A stretch of 14,268 nucleotides of DNA from Gammaproteobacteria bacterium (lineage in GTDB: Bacteria > Gemmatimonadota > Gemmatimonadetes > Longimicrobiales > Gaopeijiaceae), in assembly GCA_009843625.1 (NCBI GenBank), contig VYDD01000480.1, forward strand, positions 1 through 14,268, read 5' to 3'. The translations under genes were made by a program, and so were the position numbers. Positions 1-7,177 of this stretch are shown here, in pieces (the stretch's first letter is position 1; every line of letters starts with the position of its first letter). The notes under the pieces are model-generated. The model did not search any database and was not told the DNA's origin. It was given only the letters and a program-made list of their open reading frames with translations.

Positions 1-188
1 GTGGGTTTGCCGGGCGACCATCGATGGCTCGGTCGGGCGCGGCGTCCATGCCTCCGCCAGTGTAGGCCGCGGGCGCGCTGCGGGCTACCGGTCCGACGTC
101 GTGGAGGGCTCCGCCGGAGCCCCGCGCGTCGGACGGTGTACGGCGCAACGGAGAAGCGAGCCTGTCCTCACCAACGAGGTGACCGCCG
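1..188. other. Left-edge stretch, no supported gene
   Basis: I see no convincing gene here. On the minus strand an ATG at 49 (reading leftwards) is preceded by GGAGG and opens a frame of 16 codons without a stop to the window edge, so a divergent gene could start here. The GGAGG sits only one base from the ATG, which is too close for a normal ribosome site. A perfect hairpin (GGCTCC, 3-base loop, GGAGCC) lies at 107-121, about 70 bases before the next gene. It has no T-run and its role is unknown. The GAGGTG at 175-180 is the ribosome site of the following gene. Confidence 0.3.
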
Positions 189-1487
189 GTGCCGAAATCG
201 AGCCCGATGTGCCGAACCAGCCTGCTCCTGGCGGCGTCGCTGGCGGCATGCGCGGCCTGGCCGGTCCCGGCGGCGGCCGCGGATCAAGAGCCGGCTACAG
301 GGGATCAAGGGCTCCCCGAACCGGAACCGGGCTCCGAATTGAGCGTCTCGCTCATTACCGTCGGCGCCGGACCCGTGATCTACGAGATGTTCGGCCACAA
401 CGCCATCCGCATCCGGGATCCGGAGCGCGGCCTGGATGTGTCGTACAACTGGGGCATGTTCGACTTGAACCAGGAGGGCTTCTTCTGGCGCTTCCTCCTG
501 GGCGACTGGCAGTACTGGATGGCCGGCCTGTCCTCCGAAGGAATGATCGCGCACTACGTGGCCTCGGACCGCGGCGTGGTGGAGCAGGAGCTGGACCTGA
601 CCCCGGATCAGCGCCTCACGCTTCTCGGCATGGCCGGGCTCAACGCGCGCCCGGAAAACGCCTGGTACCGGTACCAGTACTTTCTCGACAACTGCTCGAC
701 GCGCGTGCGGGACGCCCTGGACATCGTTCTGGGCGGACGCCTGCGCGATCGCTTCGGCGAGGTCCCGGGCGAGACCTTCCGCTTCCACACCCGGCGGCTC
801 ACGGCAGACAATGCGCTGGTCTACGTGTCGCTCGACTTCTTCATGGGCGGTCGCGGCGATCGTCCCATCACCGCATGGGACGAGATGTTCATTCCCATGA
901 TGATGCGCGACTTCCTGCGCGAGACGGATGTAGTCACCTCCGAAGCCGTCCTGGACGATCCGGCCCGCGTCCCTCCGGCCGAGCCGCCTCCGCGCTTCGT
1001 CTGGTTCGCCCTGGTCGGCGTGATGCTCGCCGCATGGCTCGCCGGAGCGGCGGCGGTGGTCGCTTCTCCGCGGCTGAGCACCGCCGGACCGACCCTGATG
1101 GCCTTCCTCAGGGCGGAGTTCGTGCTGCTCGCCGGTGCGTGGTCTCTCGCCGCCGGCCTTTCCGGGCTGGTGATGATCGTGTCGCACTTCACCGCCCACG
1201 AGTTCATGCACTGGAACGAGAACTTCCTCCAGGCGAACCCCCTGTCGCTGGTGCTGGCGGTTGCGCTCGTCCCGGCGGTCTTCGCCGGCAGGTGGCGTCG
1301 GCTGGCGGCCCGAACGGCGCTGCTGGCGGCCGGGGTGTCGGTCCTCGGCCTCGTGATGCAGGTTGTTCCCGGGCTCGACCAGGTGAACGGGTATCATCTG
1401 GCGGTCGCGGTACCGGCGCACCTGGCGGTTGCGTGGGGCGTGCACGCAGTGGTGCGCGTCGACACGCAGCGGTCCGCGGCAAGCTGA
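189..1487 (+). CDS. DUF4105 / Lnb-type periplasmic Cys-His domain membrane protein
   Basis: This 432-residue envelope protein starts at GTG 189, eight bases after GAGGTG. Residues 7-31 form a hydrophobic export signal. It contains Leu-Ala-Ala-Cys (Cys21), which could act as a lipobox, and ends in an Ala-rich stretch that could be a type I cleavage site. Residues about 50-260 match the DUF4105 (Lnb N-terminal periplasmic) family. FGHNAIRI places the conserved His at 70, and DNCSTR places the conserved Cys at 169; these are the expected NlpC/P60-like catalytic pair. From about residue 270 onward there are four or five hydrophobic helices, typical of the long members. In Bacteroides, a protein of this family (Lnb) has been reported as a lipoprotein N-acyltransferase, so a role in lipoprotein maturation is possible but inferred. 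The permease gene follows after 98 bases on the same strand with no obvious functional link. Confidence 0.85.
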   Translation: MPKSSPMCRTSLLLAASLAACAAWPVPAAAADQEPATGDQGLPEPEPGSELSVSLITVGAGPVIYEMFGHNAIRIRDPERGLDVSYNWGMFDLNQEGFFWRFLLGDWQYWMAGLSSEGMIAHYVASDRGVVEQELDLTPDQRLTLLGMAGLNARPENAWYRYQYFLDNCSTRVRDALDIVLGGRLRDRFGEVPGETFRFHTRRLTADNALVYVSLDFFMGGRGDRPITAWDEMFIPMMMRDFLRETDVVTSEAVLDDPARVPPAEPPPRFVWFALVGVMLAAWLAGAAAVVASPRLSTAGPTLMAFLRAEFVLLAGAWSLAAGLSGLVMIVSHFTAHEFMHWNENFLQANPLSLVLAVALVPAVFAGRWRRLAARTALLAAGVSVLGLVMQVVPGLDQVNGYHLAVAVPAHLAVAWGVHAVVRVDTQRSAAS

Positions 1488-1559
1488 TCCCGCGGCCTGA
1501 TCCCGCAGAGCCAGGCACACACCGTCGCCAACCGGTACCGACTCGATGGGGGAGTCCGC

Positions 1560-1589
1560 ATGACGCGTCGCAGCGAGGAAGCCCGGTGA
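1560..1589 (+). CDS. Possible 9-codon leader ORF overlapping the permease start
   Basis: ATG 1560 opens a nine-residue frame (MTRRSEEAR) whose TGA (1587-1589) overlaps the GTG start of the permease (1586-1588) as GTGA. It has its own ribosome site, GGGGGAG at 1548-1554, five bases upstream. The permease ribosome site (GAGGAA, 1575-1580) lies inside it. This is the geometry of translational coupling. The peptide is too short for any homology or codon-bias test, so it may be chance in GC-rich DNA. Confidence 0.3.
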   Translation: MTRRSEEAR

Positions 1590-3352
1590 GCCCGGGTGTA
1601 GACCGGCAGGACGTCCGCTACGAACCGGACGAGCGTCCTCCCCTGCCGATCACGGCCGGGCTGGGCATCCAGTACGCCATCCTGTGCATCGCGAGCGTCA
1701 TCCTGACGCCCACCGTGATGATCACCGTCTCCGGCATGGGCGACGACTACCTGTCGTGGGCGGTGTGCGCGGCGCTGGTGATCAGCGGCGTGACGACGGC
1801 GATCCAGGCGCGCAAGATCGGGCGCATCGGCGCGGGCTACATCCTGGTCATGGGGAGCACGAGCGCGTTCCTGGCGGTGAGCGTAACGGCCCTCGAACAG
1901 GGCGGGCCGGGCATGCTCGCGACCCTGATCATCGCGTCCGCCCTGCTTCAGTTCGTCCTGGCGGCGAGGATGGCGCTGCTCAGGCGCATCTTCACGCCCA
2001 CGGTGGCCGGCACCGTGCTGCTGCTCATCCCGGTGACCCTCTCGCCCCTCATCGTCAACAAGCTGGGCGAGGTGCCCGCGGACGTTTCACCTGCCGCGGG
2101 CCCGGTCATCGCGGGGGTGACGCTGCTGGTCATGATCCTGGTTCCGCTTCGATCCTCCGGCGTGCTGCGCCTGTGGGCCCCGGCCATCGGCATCGTCGCG
2201 GGCTGCCTCACCGCCAGGCTGGGGTTCGGCATGTACGACACGTCGTCGGTCGCGGACGCCGCCTGGATCGGCCTCCCGCAACTCGCGTATCCCGGGGTCG
2301 ACCTGAGCTTCCGGCCGGAGTTCTGGGCTCTCCTGCCGTCCTTCATCATGGTGACGCTGGTGGGCGCGCTCGACACGCTCGGGGACGCCATCGCCATTCA
2401 GCGGGTCTCGTGGCGCAGGCTGCGCGCGATCGACTTTCGCTCCATCCAGGGCGCGATCTCGGCCGATGGCGTGGGCAATCTGCTGTCCGGCCTCGCGGGG
2501 ACGGTTCCAAACACCACCTACGGCATGAGCATCAGCGTCGCGGAACTCACCGGAGTCGCCGCCCGCCGGATCGGGATCTGCGTCGGCATCGTGTTCGTCT
2601 CGCTCGCGTTTCTGCCCAAGTTCATCAACCTGATCATCGCGATCCCGGGGCCGGTCGTCGCGGCCTACTTCGTCATCATCGTGGCCCTGATCTTCGTCTT
2701 CGGGATGAGGATTCTGCTCCAGGAGGGCCTGGACTACCGCAAGGGTCTGGTGGTCGGCGTCGCGTTCTGGATCGGGCTCGCGTTCCAGTTCGACTGGATC
2801 TATCCGGAGTACTTCCAGGGCATCTGGGGCGAACTGCTGGGCAACGGCATGACCGTCGGCGGCTTCACAGTCATCCTGCTGGCGATGTTCGAGGAGATGG
2901 TCGGAGGACGTCGATCGCGCCTGAAGACACGGCTTACGCCCGGTATCTGGTCAGAGATCGACGACTTCATGGTGACGTTCGCCGCGCGCAAGGGCTGGAA
3001 CGAGGACATGGAGCGGCGCCTGCGCGCCGTGGGCGAGGAGACCGCGCACATCCTCATGCGGGGAGCGGATGACGAGGATGAGGAGACGGACGTATCGGAA
3101 CGCCGCCTGCTTCTCATCGCCGGAAGCGACGGCGACTCAGCCGACCGCGAGGTCTGCGCAACCACCGACGTGACTAACTGCGTTGACGAGCTCGTTTTGT
3201 TATGGGAGGGGGCCCCGTGCGGCGGGTCGGAGATACCGCTGAGGCTTCTGCGCCACTACGCCTCGGCCATCCGTCACCAGCAGTACCACGACATCGACAT
3301 CCTGTCGATACGCGTGGAGAGCGCCGCGCAGCCGGGCGGGGGGATCGACTAG
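1586..3352 (+). CDS. NCS2-family nucleobase permease with C-terminal GHKL-like extension
   Basis: This 588-residue protein starts at GTG 1586, five bases after GAGGAA. The open frame runs much further upstream, but only over the shadow of the previous gene. Residues about 20-435 are a polytopic transporter of the xanthine/uracil permease (NCS2) family. The TM8 acidic position reads LDTLGD (Asp263, where many members have Glu). The motif PNTTYGMSISVAELTG (from about 308) aligns with the NCS2 signature, but Met314, Ser315 and Ser317 replace the usual Gln, Asn and Gly, so the substrate is uncertain. Residues about 455-588 are soluble and acidic. They include WSEIDDFMVTFAARKGW, a helix with GEETAHIL, and a final beta-rich part. 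I read this as a degenerate HATPase/anti-sigma-like fold lacking clear ATP motifs. Family-typical length is about 430-480, so the tail is an added domain. The transporter call is firm; the tail call is tentative. Confidence 0.85.
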   Translation: MSPGVDRQDVRYEPDERPPLPITAGLGIQYAILCIASVILTPTVMITVSGMGDDYLSWAVCAALVISGVTTAIQARKIGRIGAGYILVMGSTSAFLAVSVTALEQGGPGMLATLIIASALLQFVLAARMALLRRIFTPTVAGTVLLLIPVTLSPLIVNKLGEVPADVSPAAGPVIAGVTLLVMILVPLRSSGVLRLWAPAIGIVAGCLTARLGFGMYDTSSVADAAWIGLPQLAYPGVDLSFRPEFWALLPSFIMVTLVGALDTLGDAIAIQRVSWRRLRAIDFRSIQGAISADGVGNLLSGLAGTVPNTTYGMSISVAELTGVAARRIGICVGIVFVSLAFLPKFINLIIAIPGPVVAAYFVIIVALIFVFGMRILLQEGLDYRKGLVVGVAFWIGLAFQFDWIYPEYFQGIWGELLGNGMTVGGFTVILLAMFEEMVGGRRSRLKTRLTPGIWSEIDDFMVTFAARKGWNEDMERRLRAVGEETAHILMRGADDEDEETDVSERRLLLIAGSDGDSADREVCATTDVTNCVDELVLLWEGAPCGGSEIPLRLLRHYASAIRHQQYHDIDILSIRVESAAQPGGGID

Positions 3353-3369
3353 GCTCTCCTTCGAGGGCC
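3352..3369. terminator. Hairpin between convergent permease and Ku genes
   Basis: GGCTCTC and GAGGGCC form a 7-bp stem (one G-T wobble) around a CTTC loop. It begins on the last base of the permease stop codon and lies 15 bases from the Ku stop codon on the other strand. The position suits a shared bidirectional terminator. There is no T-run on either side, so it may instead be a 3'-end stabilising hairpin. Confidence 0.35.
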
Positions 3370-3384
3370 GAGCGGTGACGGATC

Positions 3385-4215
3385 TCAGCCGGTAGCCGCC
3401 TTCCGCGCTGGCTTCGCCCCCGCCTCCTCGCCTTCCGCGTCGCCCTCTCCCGCGATGCTTGCCTTCAGCGCTGCCATCAGGTCAATGATCTGGGCCTGGG
3501 GCTCGGCCGAGGGCGCCACCGTGATCTGTTCGCCGTCGATCTTCTGCTGGATGAGTTCGAGCTGGCGCTCGCGCACTTCGTCCTTGTAGTCGTCGGGCTG
3601 GAATTCCTCCGCCGTCCGCTGCTCGATCATCTGGACCGCCAGGTCGAGTTCCGCGGGGTTGATCTCGCCCTCCTCGACCGGGACTTCGTCCCATGACCGG
3701 ACCTCGGCCTGGTAGCGCAACTGTTCGAGCATCAGGCCGTCCCTGTACGGGCGCACCATCACCAGATACTGCTTTCCGCGGGTGGCGAAGCGCGCGACCG
3801 CCACGCGTCCCGTCTGCTCCAGCGCGGCCGCCAGCAGGCGATAGGCGCGGGCGCCGCCCCGGTCCGGTCCCAGGTAGTAGGCCCGGTCGAAGTACACGCG
3901 CTCCACCTGCTCGGCGGGGACGAACTCGGCGATCTCGATGGCGTCGGTCTTGGGCTGTTCCAGCACCTTGAGTTCATCGGGCTCGAAGACCACGAACTGG
4001 TTCTTCGCGAACTGGTATCCCTTGACCATGTCGTCCTTGGGCACGACTTGGTTGTTGTCGGGGTTGAAGTACTGCTGACGCACCCGGACGCCGGTCTTGC
4101 GGTCGATCCAGTTGAAGCTGACGCGCGCGCCCGACTTGCTGGTCGCGAACAGCTTGACCGGGATCGTGACGAGACCGAAGGAGATGCTGGAGGTTCCGAT
4201 CGCTCGTGCGGCCAT
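3385..4215 (-). CDS. ku: Ku protein, non-homologous end joining
   Basis: This 276-residue bacterial Ku homodimer subunit binds DNA double-strand ends and recruits LigD. The start at ATG 4215 gives MAARAIGTSSISFGLVTIPVKLF, quoted here as the classic Ku opening (motif ISFGLVTIPVKL). GGGGA lies about five bases upstream. The frame stays open to 4524, but that part overlaps LigD and has no Ku-like sequence. The Ku core covers about residues 1-250, with HU-like features such as FNWIDRKTG, VPKDDMVKGYQF, YYLGPD and PYRDGLMLEQLRY. The short tail, rich in Glu/Gly then Lys/Arg/Ala (about 255-276), resembles the variable basic tails of many bacterial Ku proteins. Length is normal for the family. It diverges from ligD across 79 bp, a common arrangement for the two-component system. 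Confidence 0.97.
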   Translation of the reverse strand: MAARAIGTSSISFGLVTIPVKLFATSKSGARVSFNWIDRKTGVRVRQQYFNPDNNQVVPKDDMVKGYQFAKNQFVVFEPDELKVLEQPKTDAIEIAEFVPAEQVERVYFDRAYYLGPDRGGARAYRLLAAALEQTGRVAVARFATRGKQYLVMVRPYRDGLMLEQLRYQAEVRSWDEVPVEEGEINPAELDLAVQMIEQRTAEEFQPDDYKDEVRERQLELIQQKIDGEQITVAPSAEPQAQIIDLMAALKASIAGEGDAEGEEAGAKPARKAATG

Positions 4216-4294
4216 GATGTCCCCGGGGAATCGGTATCCGTAATCGGCAGGGGAGCTTACATGATGGTTGCGAGGGTCGGCAAAGGGAAGGCCG
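4216..4294. promoter_or_regulatory. Divergent ku-ligD promoter region
   Basis: This 79-bp spacer must hold the promoters of both end-joining genes. On the minus strand TTGCCG, 16 bases, then TGTAAG is a plausible weak -35/-10 pair for ku. A CCCCGGGG palindrome (4221-4228) sits just before the ku start, and AATCGG is repeated at 4229 and 4242. The ligD ribosome site AGGGAAG (4284-4290) is four bases before its ATG. I see no known regulator site. Confidence 0.45.
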
Positions 4295-6820
4295 ATGCCT
4301 GATCGCGCGTCCCGCGACAAGCTCGCCGAGTATCGCGCCAAGCGGCAGGCGTCCCGCACCCCGGAGCCGTTCGGCGGAGCGGCGCTCGCCGGAAGCCGTC
4401 TTTTCGTCGTCCAGCAGCACGACGCCACGCGCCTGCACTGGGACTTCCGGCTCGAGCTGGACGGGGTTCTGCTCTCGTGGGCCGTTCCCAAAGGGCCGTC
4501 ACCCAACCCGCAGGACAAGCGCATGGCGGTCCATGTGGAGGACCATCCGCTCGACTACGCGGAGTTCGAGGGGGTGATCCCGGAGGGCAACTACGGGGCC
4601 GGCTCGGTCATCCTCTGGGACAAGGGCGTGTGGGTGCCGGCCGAGGATCCGCGCGCGGGGCTCGAGAGCGGCAAGCTGCTCTTCGATCTGCGCGGCTTCA
4701 AGCTGAACGGCCGCTGGACGCTGGTGAAGACGCGCCAGTCCGAGAACTCGTGGCTCCTGATCAAGGAGTCCGATGCCTGGGTGGATGAGCGCGGCACCGG
4801 CGCCTACCCGGTCGAGTCGGTCTATTCGGGGCTCGCGGTCAATGAGGTCGCGCATCCGGAGCGGCGGCAGGCCGCGGTGGAGGAGCGGGCCCGGGAGCTG
4901 GGCGCTCGCGTGGCACGGGTCGAGTCCCGCACGGTGCGCCCGATGCTCGCGACCTCCCGGGACGCTCCGTTCACGCGCCCGGGATGGGTCTTCGAGATCA
5001 AGTACGACGGCTACCGCATCATCGGCGCCCGCGAGGGGGGCGAGGCGGTGCTCTGGTCGAGGAACGGGAACGATCTTACGGCGACCTTCCCGGAAATCGC
5101 CCGGGCCGTGCGCGGCCTCCCGTTTGGCCATGTGATCGTGGACGGCGAGGTGGTGGTCCACGACGCTGCCGGCCTGCCCAGCTTCGGCCGCCTGCAGAAG
5201 CGCGGCCGCCTGCAGAACCACGCCGACATCCAGCGCGCGGCGGTCGAGCTCCCCGCGCGCATGTACGTCTTCGACCTGCTCGCGGTGGGCGGCCTCGATC
5301 TGCGCGGCATGCCGCTGCTGGCGCGCAAGCAGGTGCTGCGCGAGGTGCTGCCTCCCGCGGGGCCGCTCCACTACTGCGATCACATCGCGGAGACGGGCGA
5401 CGTGATGTACGAACACGTCACGCAGATGCGGCTCGAGGGCGTGGTCGCCAAGAAGGCGGACAGCATCTACGTATCGGCGCGTTCGGGCTCCTGGATGAAG
5501 ATCCGGGCGGTGGAGACCGGGGACTTCGTCGTGGTCGGGTGGTCGGAGCCGCGGGACGAGCGACCAGGGCTGAGTTCGCTGCACCTGGCCCGCTACCAGG
5601 GCGACACGCTGGTGCACGCGGGCAGCGTCGGCACGGGGTTCTCGGCCGAACAGCTTGGCGAAATCCGCGAGATGCTTCTTGAGATCGAGGTCGACGAGTG
5701 TCCGGCCACCGGAGAGGGAGTTTTCATGCCCGGCCGCGTGCAGCGCTGGGTCCGCCCGGAACTGGTCGCGGAGGTGCGCTACCGGGAGTGGACCGAGGCA
5801 GGTCTGCTGCGCCATCCGTCGTTCGTCCGCTTCCGCGAGGACAAGCGGCCGCGCGAGTGCTTCCTCGAGGACGACGCGGCATACCGCGAGGCGCTGGCGG
5901 AGCCCCTGCCGGTGCGCGCCCCGAGCACCGCGCGGGAGGTGCATTTCACCAACCTGGACAAGGTGTTCTGGCCGGAGGAGCGCTACACCAAGGGCGACCT
6001 CATCGACTACTACCGGGCCATCTCACCCTGGCTGCTTCCCTATCTCGCGGACCGAGCCCTGGTCATGACCCGCTACCCCGACGGCATCGACGGCAAGTCG
6101 TTCTACCAGAAGGACGCGCCCGAATGGGCCCCGGACTGGCTGCGCACCGAGACGGTCTTCTCGGAGAGCTCCGGGCGCGATCTGAACTACTTCGTCGCAG
6201 ATTCGCCGGAGGCCATCCTCTACATCGCGAACATGGGCACCATCCCGCTGCACATCTGGCACAGCCGCCTGGAGACGCCTTCCCGCCCCGACTGGTGCGT
6301 GCTGGACCTGGATCCCAAGGAGGCTTCGTTCAGCGATGTCATCCGGGTGGCCCGGTGCATACGCAGGGTGTGCGAAGAGGCGGGACTGCCCTGCTACGTG
6401 AAGACGAGCGGGTCATCCGGGCTGCATGTCCTGATCCCGCTGGGGCGGCGCTGCACCTACGAGCAGTCGCAGCTCTTCGGCGGCGTGATGAGCCGCGTGA
6501 TCGCGGTCGAACTGCCGGAGATCGCCACGGTGGAGCGGCGGGTGAGCCGGCGCGAGGGCAAGGTCTACCTGGACTACCTGCAGAACGGGCACGGCAAGCT
6601 GATCGCGGCGCCCTTCTGCGTACGGCCCAGACCGGGTGCCCCTGTGTCCATGCCGCTCGAGTGGAGCGAGGTGAAGGACGGGCTGGCCATCGAGCAACAC
6701 ACCATCCGCACCGCGCCGGCCCGCATGGCTGCGATCGGCAGGGACCCGCTGGCCGCGGTGCTGGAAGAGGAGCCCGACCTGGTGGCCGCGCTGGAGCGGT
6801 TGATGGGGTGGTTGAGTTAG
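4295..6820 (+). CDS. ligD: Multifunctional ATP-dependent DNA ligase LigD (PE-LIG-POL)
   Basis: This 841-residue end-joining enzyme trims 3' ends, fills in and seals Ku-bound breaks. The chosen ATG 4295 follows AGGGAAG; a TTG 27 bases upstream is also in frame. With this start the 3'-phosphoesterase residues fall at His42, His48, Asp50, Arg52, His84 and Tyr88 (motifs QQHDATRLHWDFR and VEDHPLDY), the numbering I recall for the P. aeruginosa enzyme, which supports the choice. The ligase domain (about 210-530) carries the AMP-lysine motif EIKYDGYR (Lys236), DGEVV, and the later EGVVAKK motif. The polymerase/primase domain (about 550-841) begins VHFTNLDKVFWPE and carries catalytic DLD (Asp671, Asp673) and a third Asp in YLDYLQN (Asp760). 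The segment after YLDYLQN, GKLIAAPFCVRPRPG, differs slightly from the usual APYSxRxxPG but keeps its layout. Domain order is the Pseudomonas one, not the mycobacterial POL-PE-LIG. The enzyme looks complete and active. Confidence 0.97.
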   Translation: MPDRASRDKLAEYRAKRQASRTPEPFGGAALAGSRLFVVQQHDATRLHWDFRLELDGVLLSWAVPKGPSPNPQDKRMAVHVEDHPLDYAEFEGVIPEGNYGAGSVILWDKGVWVPAEDPRAGLESGKLLFDLRGFKLNGRWTLVKTRQSENSWLLIKESDAWVDERGTGAYPVESVYSGLAVNEVAHPERRQAAVEERARELGARVARVESRTVRPMLATSRDAPFTRPGWVFEIKYDGYRIIGAREGGEAVLWSRNGNDLTATFPEIARAVRGLPFGHVIVDGEVVVHDAAGLPSFGRLQKRGRLQNHADIQRAAVELPARMYVFDLLAVGGLDLRGMPLLARKQVLREVLPPAGPLHYCDHIAETGDVMYEHVTQMRLEGVVAKKADSIYVSARSGSWMKIRAVETGDFVVVGWSEPRDERPGLSSLHLARYQGDTLVHAGSVGTGFSAEQLGEIREMLLEIEVDECPATGEGVFMPGRVQRWVRPELVAEVRYREWTEAGLLRHPSFVRFREDKRPRECFLEDDAAYREALAEPLPVRAPSTAREVHFTNLDKVFWPEERYTKGDLIDYYRAISPWLLPYLADRALVMTRYPDGIDGKSFYQKDAPEWAPDWLRTETVFSESSGRDLNYFVADSPEAILYIANMGTIPLHIWHSRLETPSRPDWCVLDLDPKEASFSDVIRVARCIRRVCEEAGLPCYVKTSGSSGLHVLIPLGRRCTYEQSQLFGGVMSRVIAVELPEIATVERRVSRREGKVYLDYLQNGHGKLIAAPFCVRPRPGAPVSMPLEWSEVKDGLAIEQHTIRTAPARMAAIGRDPLAAVLEEEPDLVAALERLMGWLS

Positions 6821-7145
6821 CCGGCCACGTCGTCGGCGAATCGCCGCTGCATTCGGCAAATGACGGCTACGCACCGGGGGCGTGATAGCTGCGAGCGATG
6901 GGACCCTCGGCCGCGAGAGATACACCCCTCTCCAGGACCCTCTGCACGGTGTTGCATTTTCGAAAAGGCAACATATTGTTGCATTTACGGTTTTGCAACA
7001 CGCTGGCGAGGGTTTCGGTAGGGTTGGACGCTGGCCATGGATCGGGTTTTCAAGAGCCACCGCGACGGCATCCACCCAGGCGTGCCCGGATCCACTCCGT
7101 CACCGCGTCCGGATCCACCCCGTCACCGCGTCCGGATCCACCCCG
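6821..7145. other. 325-bp gene-free gap between convergent ligD and hydrolase genes
   Basis: No ORF here has a recognisable product. Just after the ligD stop, CGGCG/CGCCG with a 3-base loop (6834-6846) forms a small hairpin without a T-run, a weak terminator candidate. The middle is AT-rich compared with all neighbours and holds the double palindrome at 6949-7001. A degenerate copy of the 23-bp repeat is visible around 7058-7085, followed by the clean array from 7086. The composition break and orphan control site suggest that a gene has been lost here. Confidence 0.6.
6949..7001. promoter_or_regulatory. Double palindromic operator with promoter-like elements, no gene attached
   Basis: Two 22-base inverted repeats (6951-6972 and 6978-6999) each have GTTGC and GCAAC arms, giving four half-sites; the outer arms extend to GTGTTGCA and TGCAACAC. 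The first palindrome is centred on TTTTCGAAAA. On the minus strand TTGCAA, 17 bases, then TATGTT reads as a good sigma-70-type promoter; on the plus strand TTGCAT, 16 bases, then TATTGT is also plausible. Such paired palindromes over a promoter are typical of an autoregulated DNA-binding protein, for example an antitoxin. No such gene is next to it. Confidence 0.5.
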
Positions 7146-7177
7146 TCACCGCGACCGGATCCATCCCGCTACCGCGT
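7086..7177. repeat. 23-bp tandem repeat, four copies, overlapping a gene end
   Basis: Four head-to-tail 23-bp units start at 7086, 7109, 7132 and 7155, each beginning CCGGATCC and ending CACCGCG plus one base (the fourth has TACCGCG). Copies 1-3 differ from one another by one or two bases; copy 4 is the most diverged. A further decayed copy lies around 7058-7085. Copies 4 and part of 3 encode the last residues and the stop codon of the minus-strand hydrolase. There are no unique spacers, so this is not a CRISPR array. Confidence 0.9.

Noticed and set aside
101..1585. One very long open frame from 101 to 3352 covering both left-hand genes
   Set aside because: The part before 1586 is Arg/Gly/Pro-rich, typical of an out-of-frame reading of GC-rich DNA, and overlaps the clear DUF4105 gene. 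Only the part from GTG 1586 looks like a protein family.
4216..4524. Longer Ku reading frame
   Set aside because: It overlaps the start of ligD, has no Ku-like sequence, and the MAARAIG start has a ribosome site and matches the family opening.
7086..7177. CRISPR array
   Set aside because: The 23-bp units are directly adjacent without spacers, there are only four, and they enter a coding gene.
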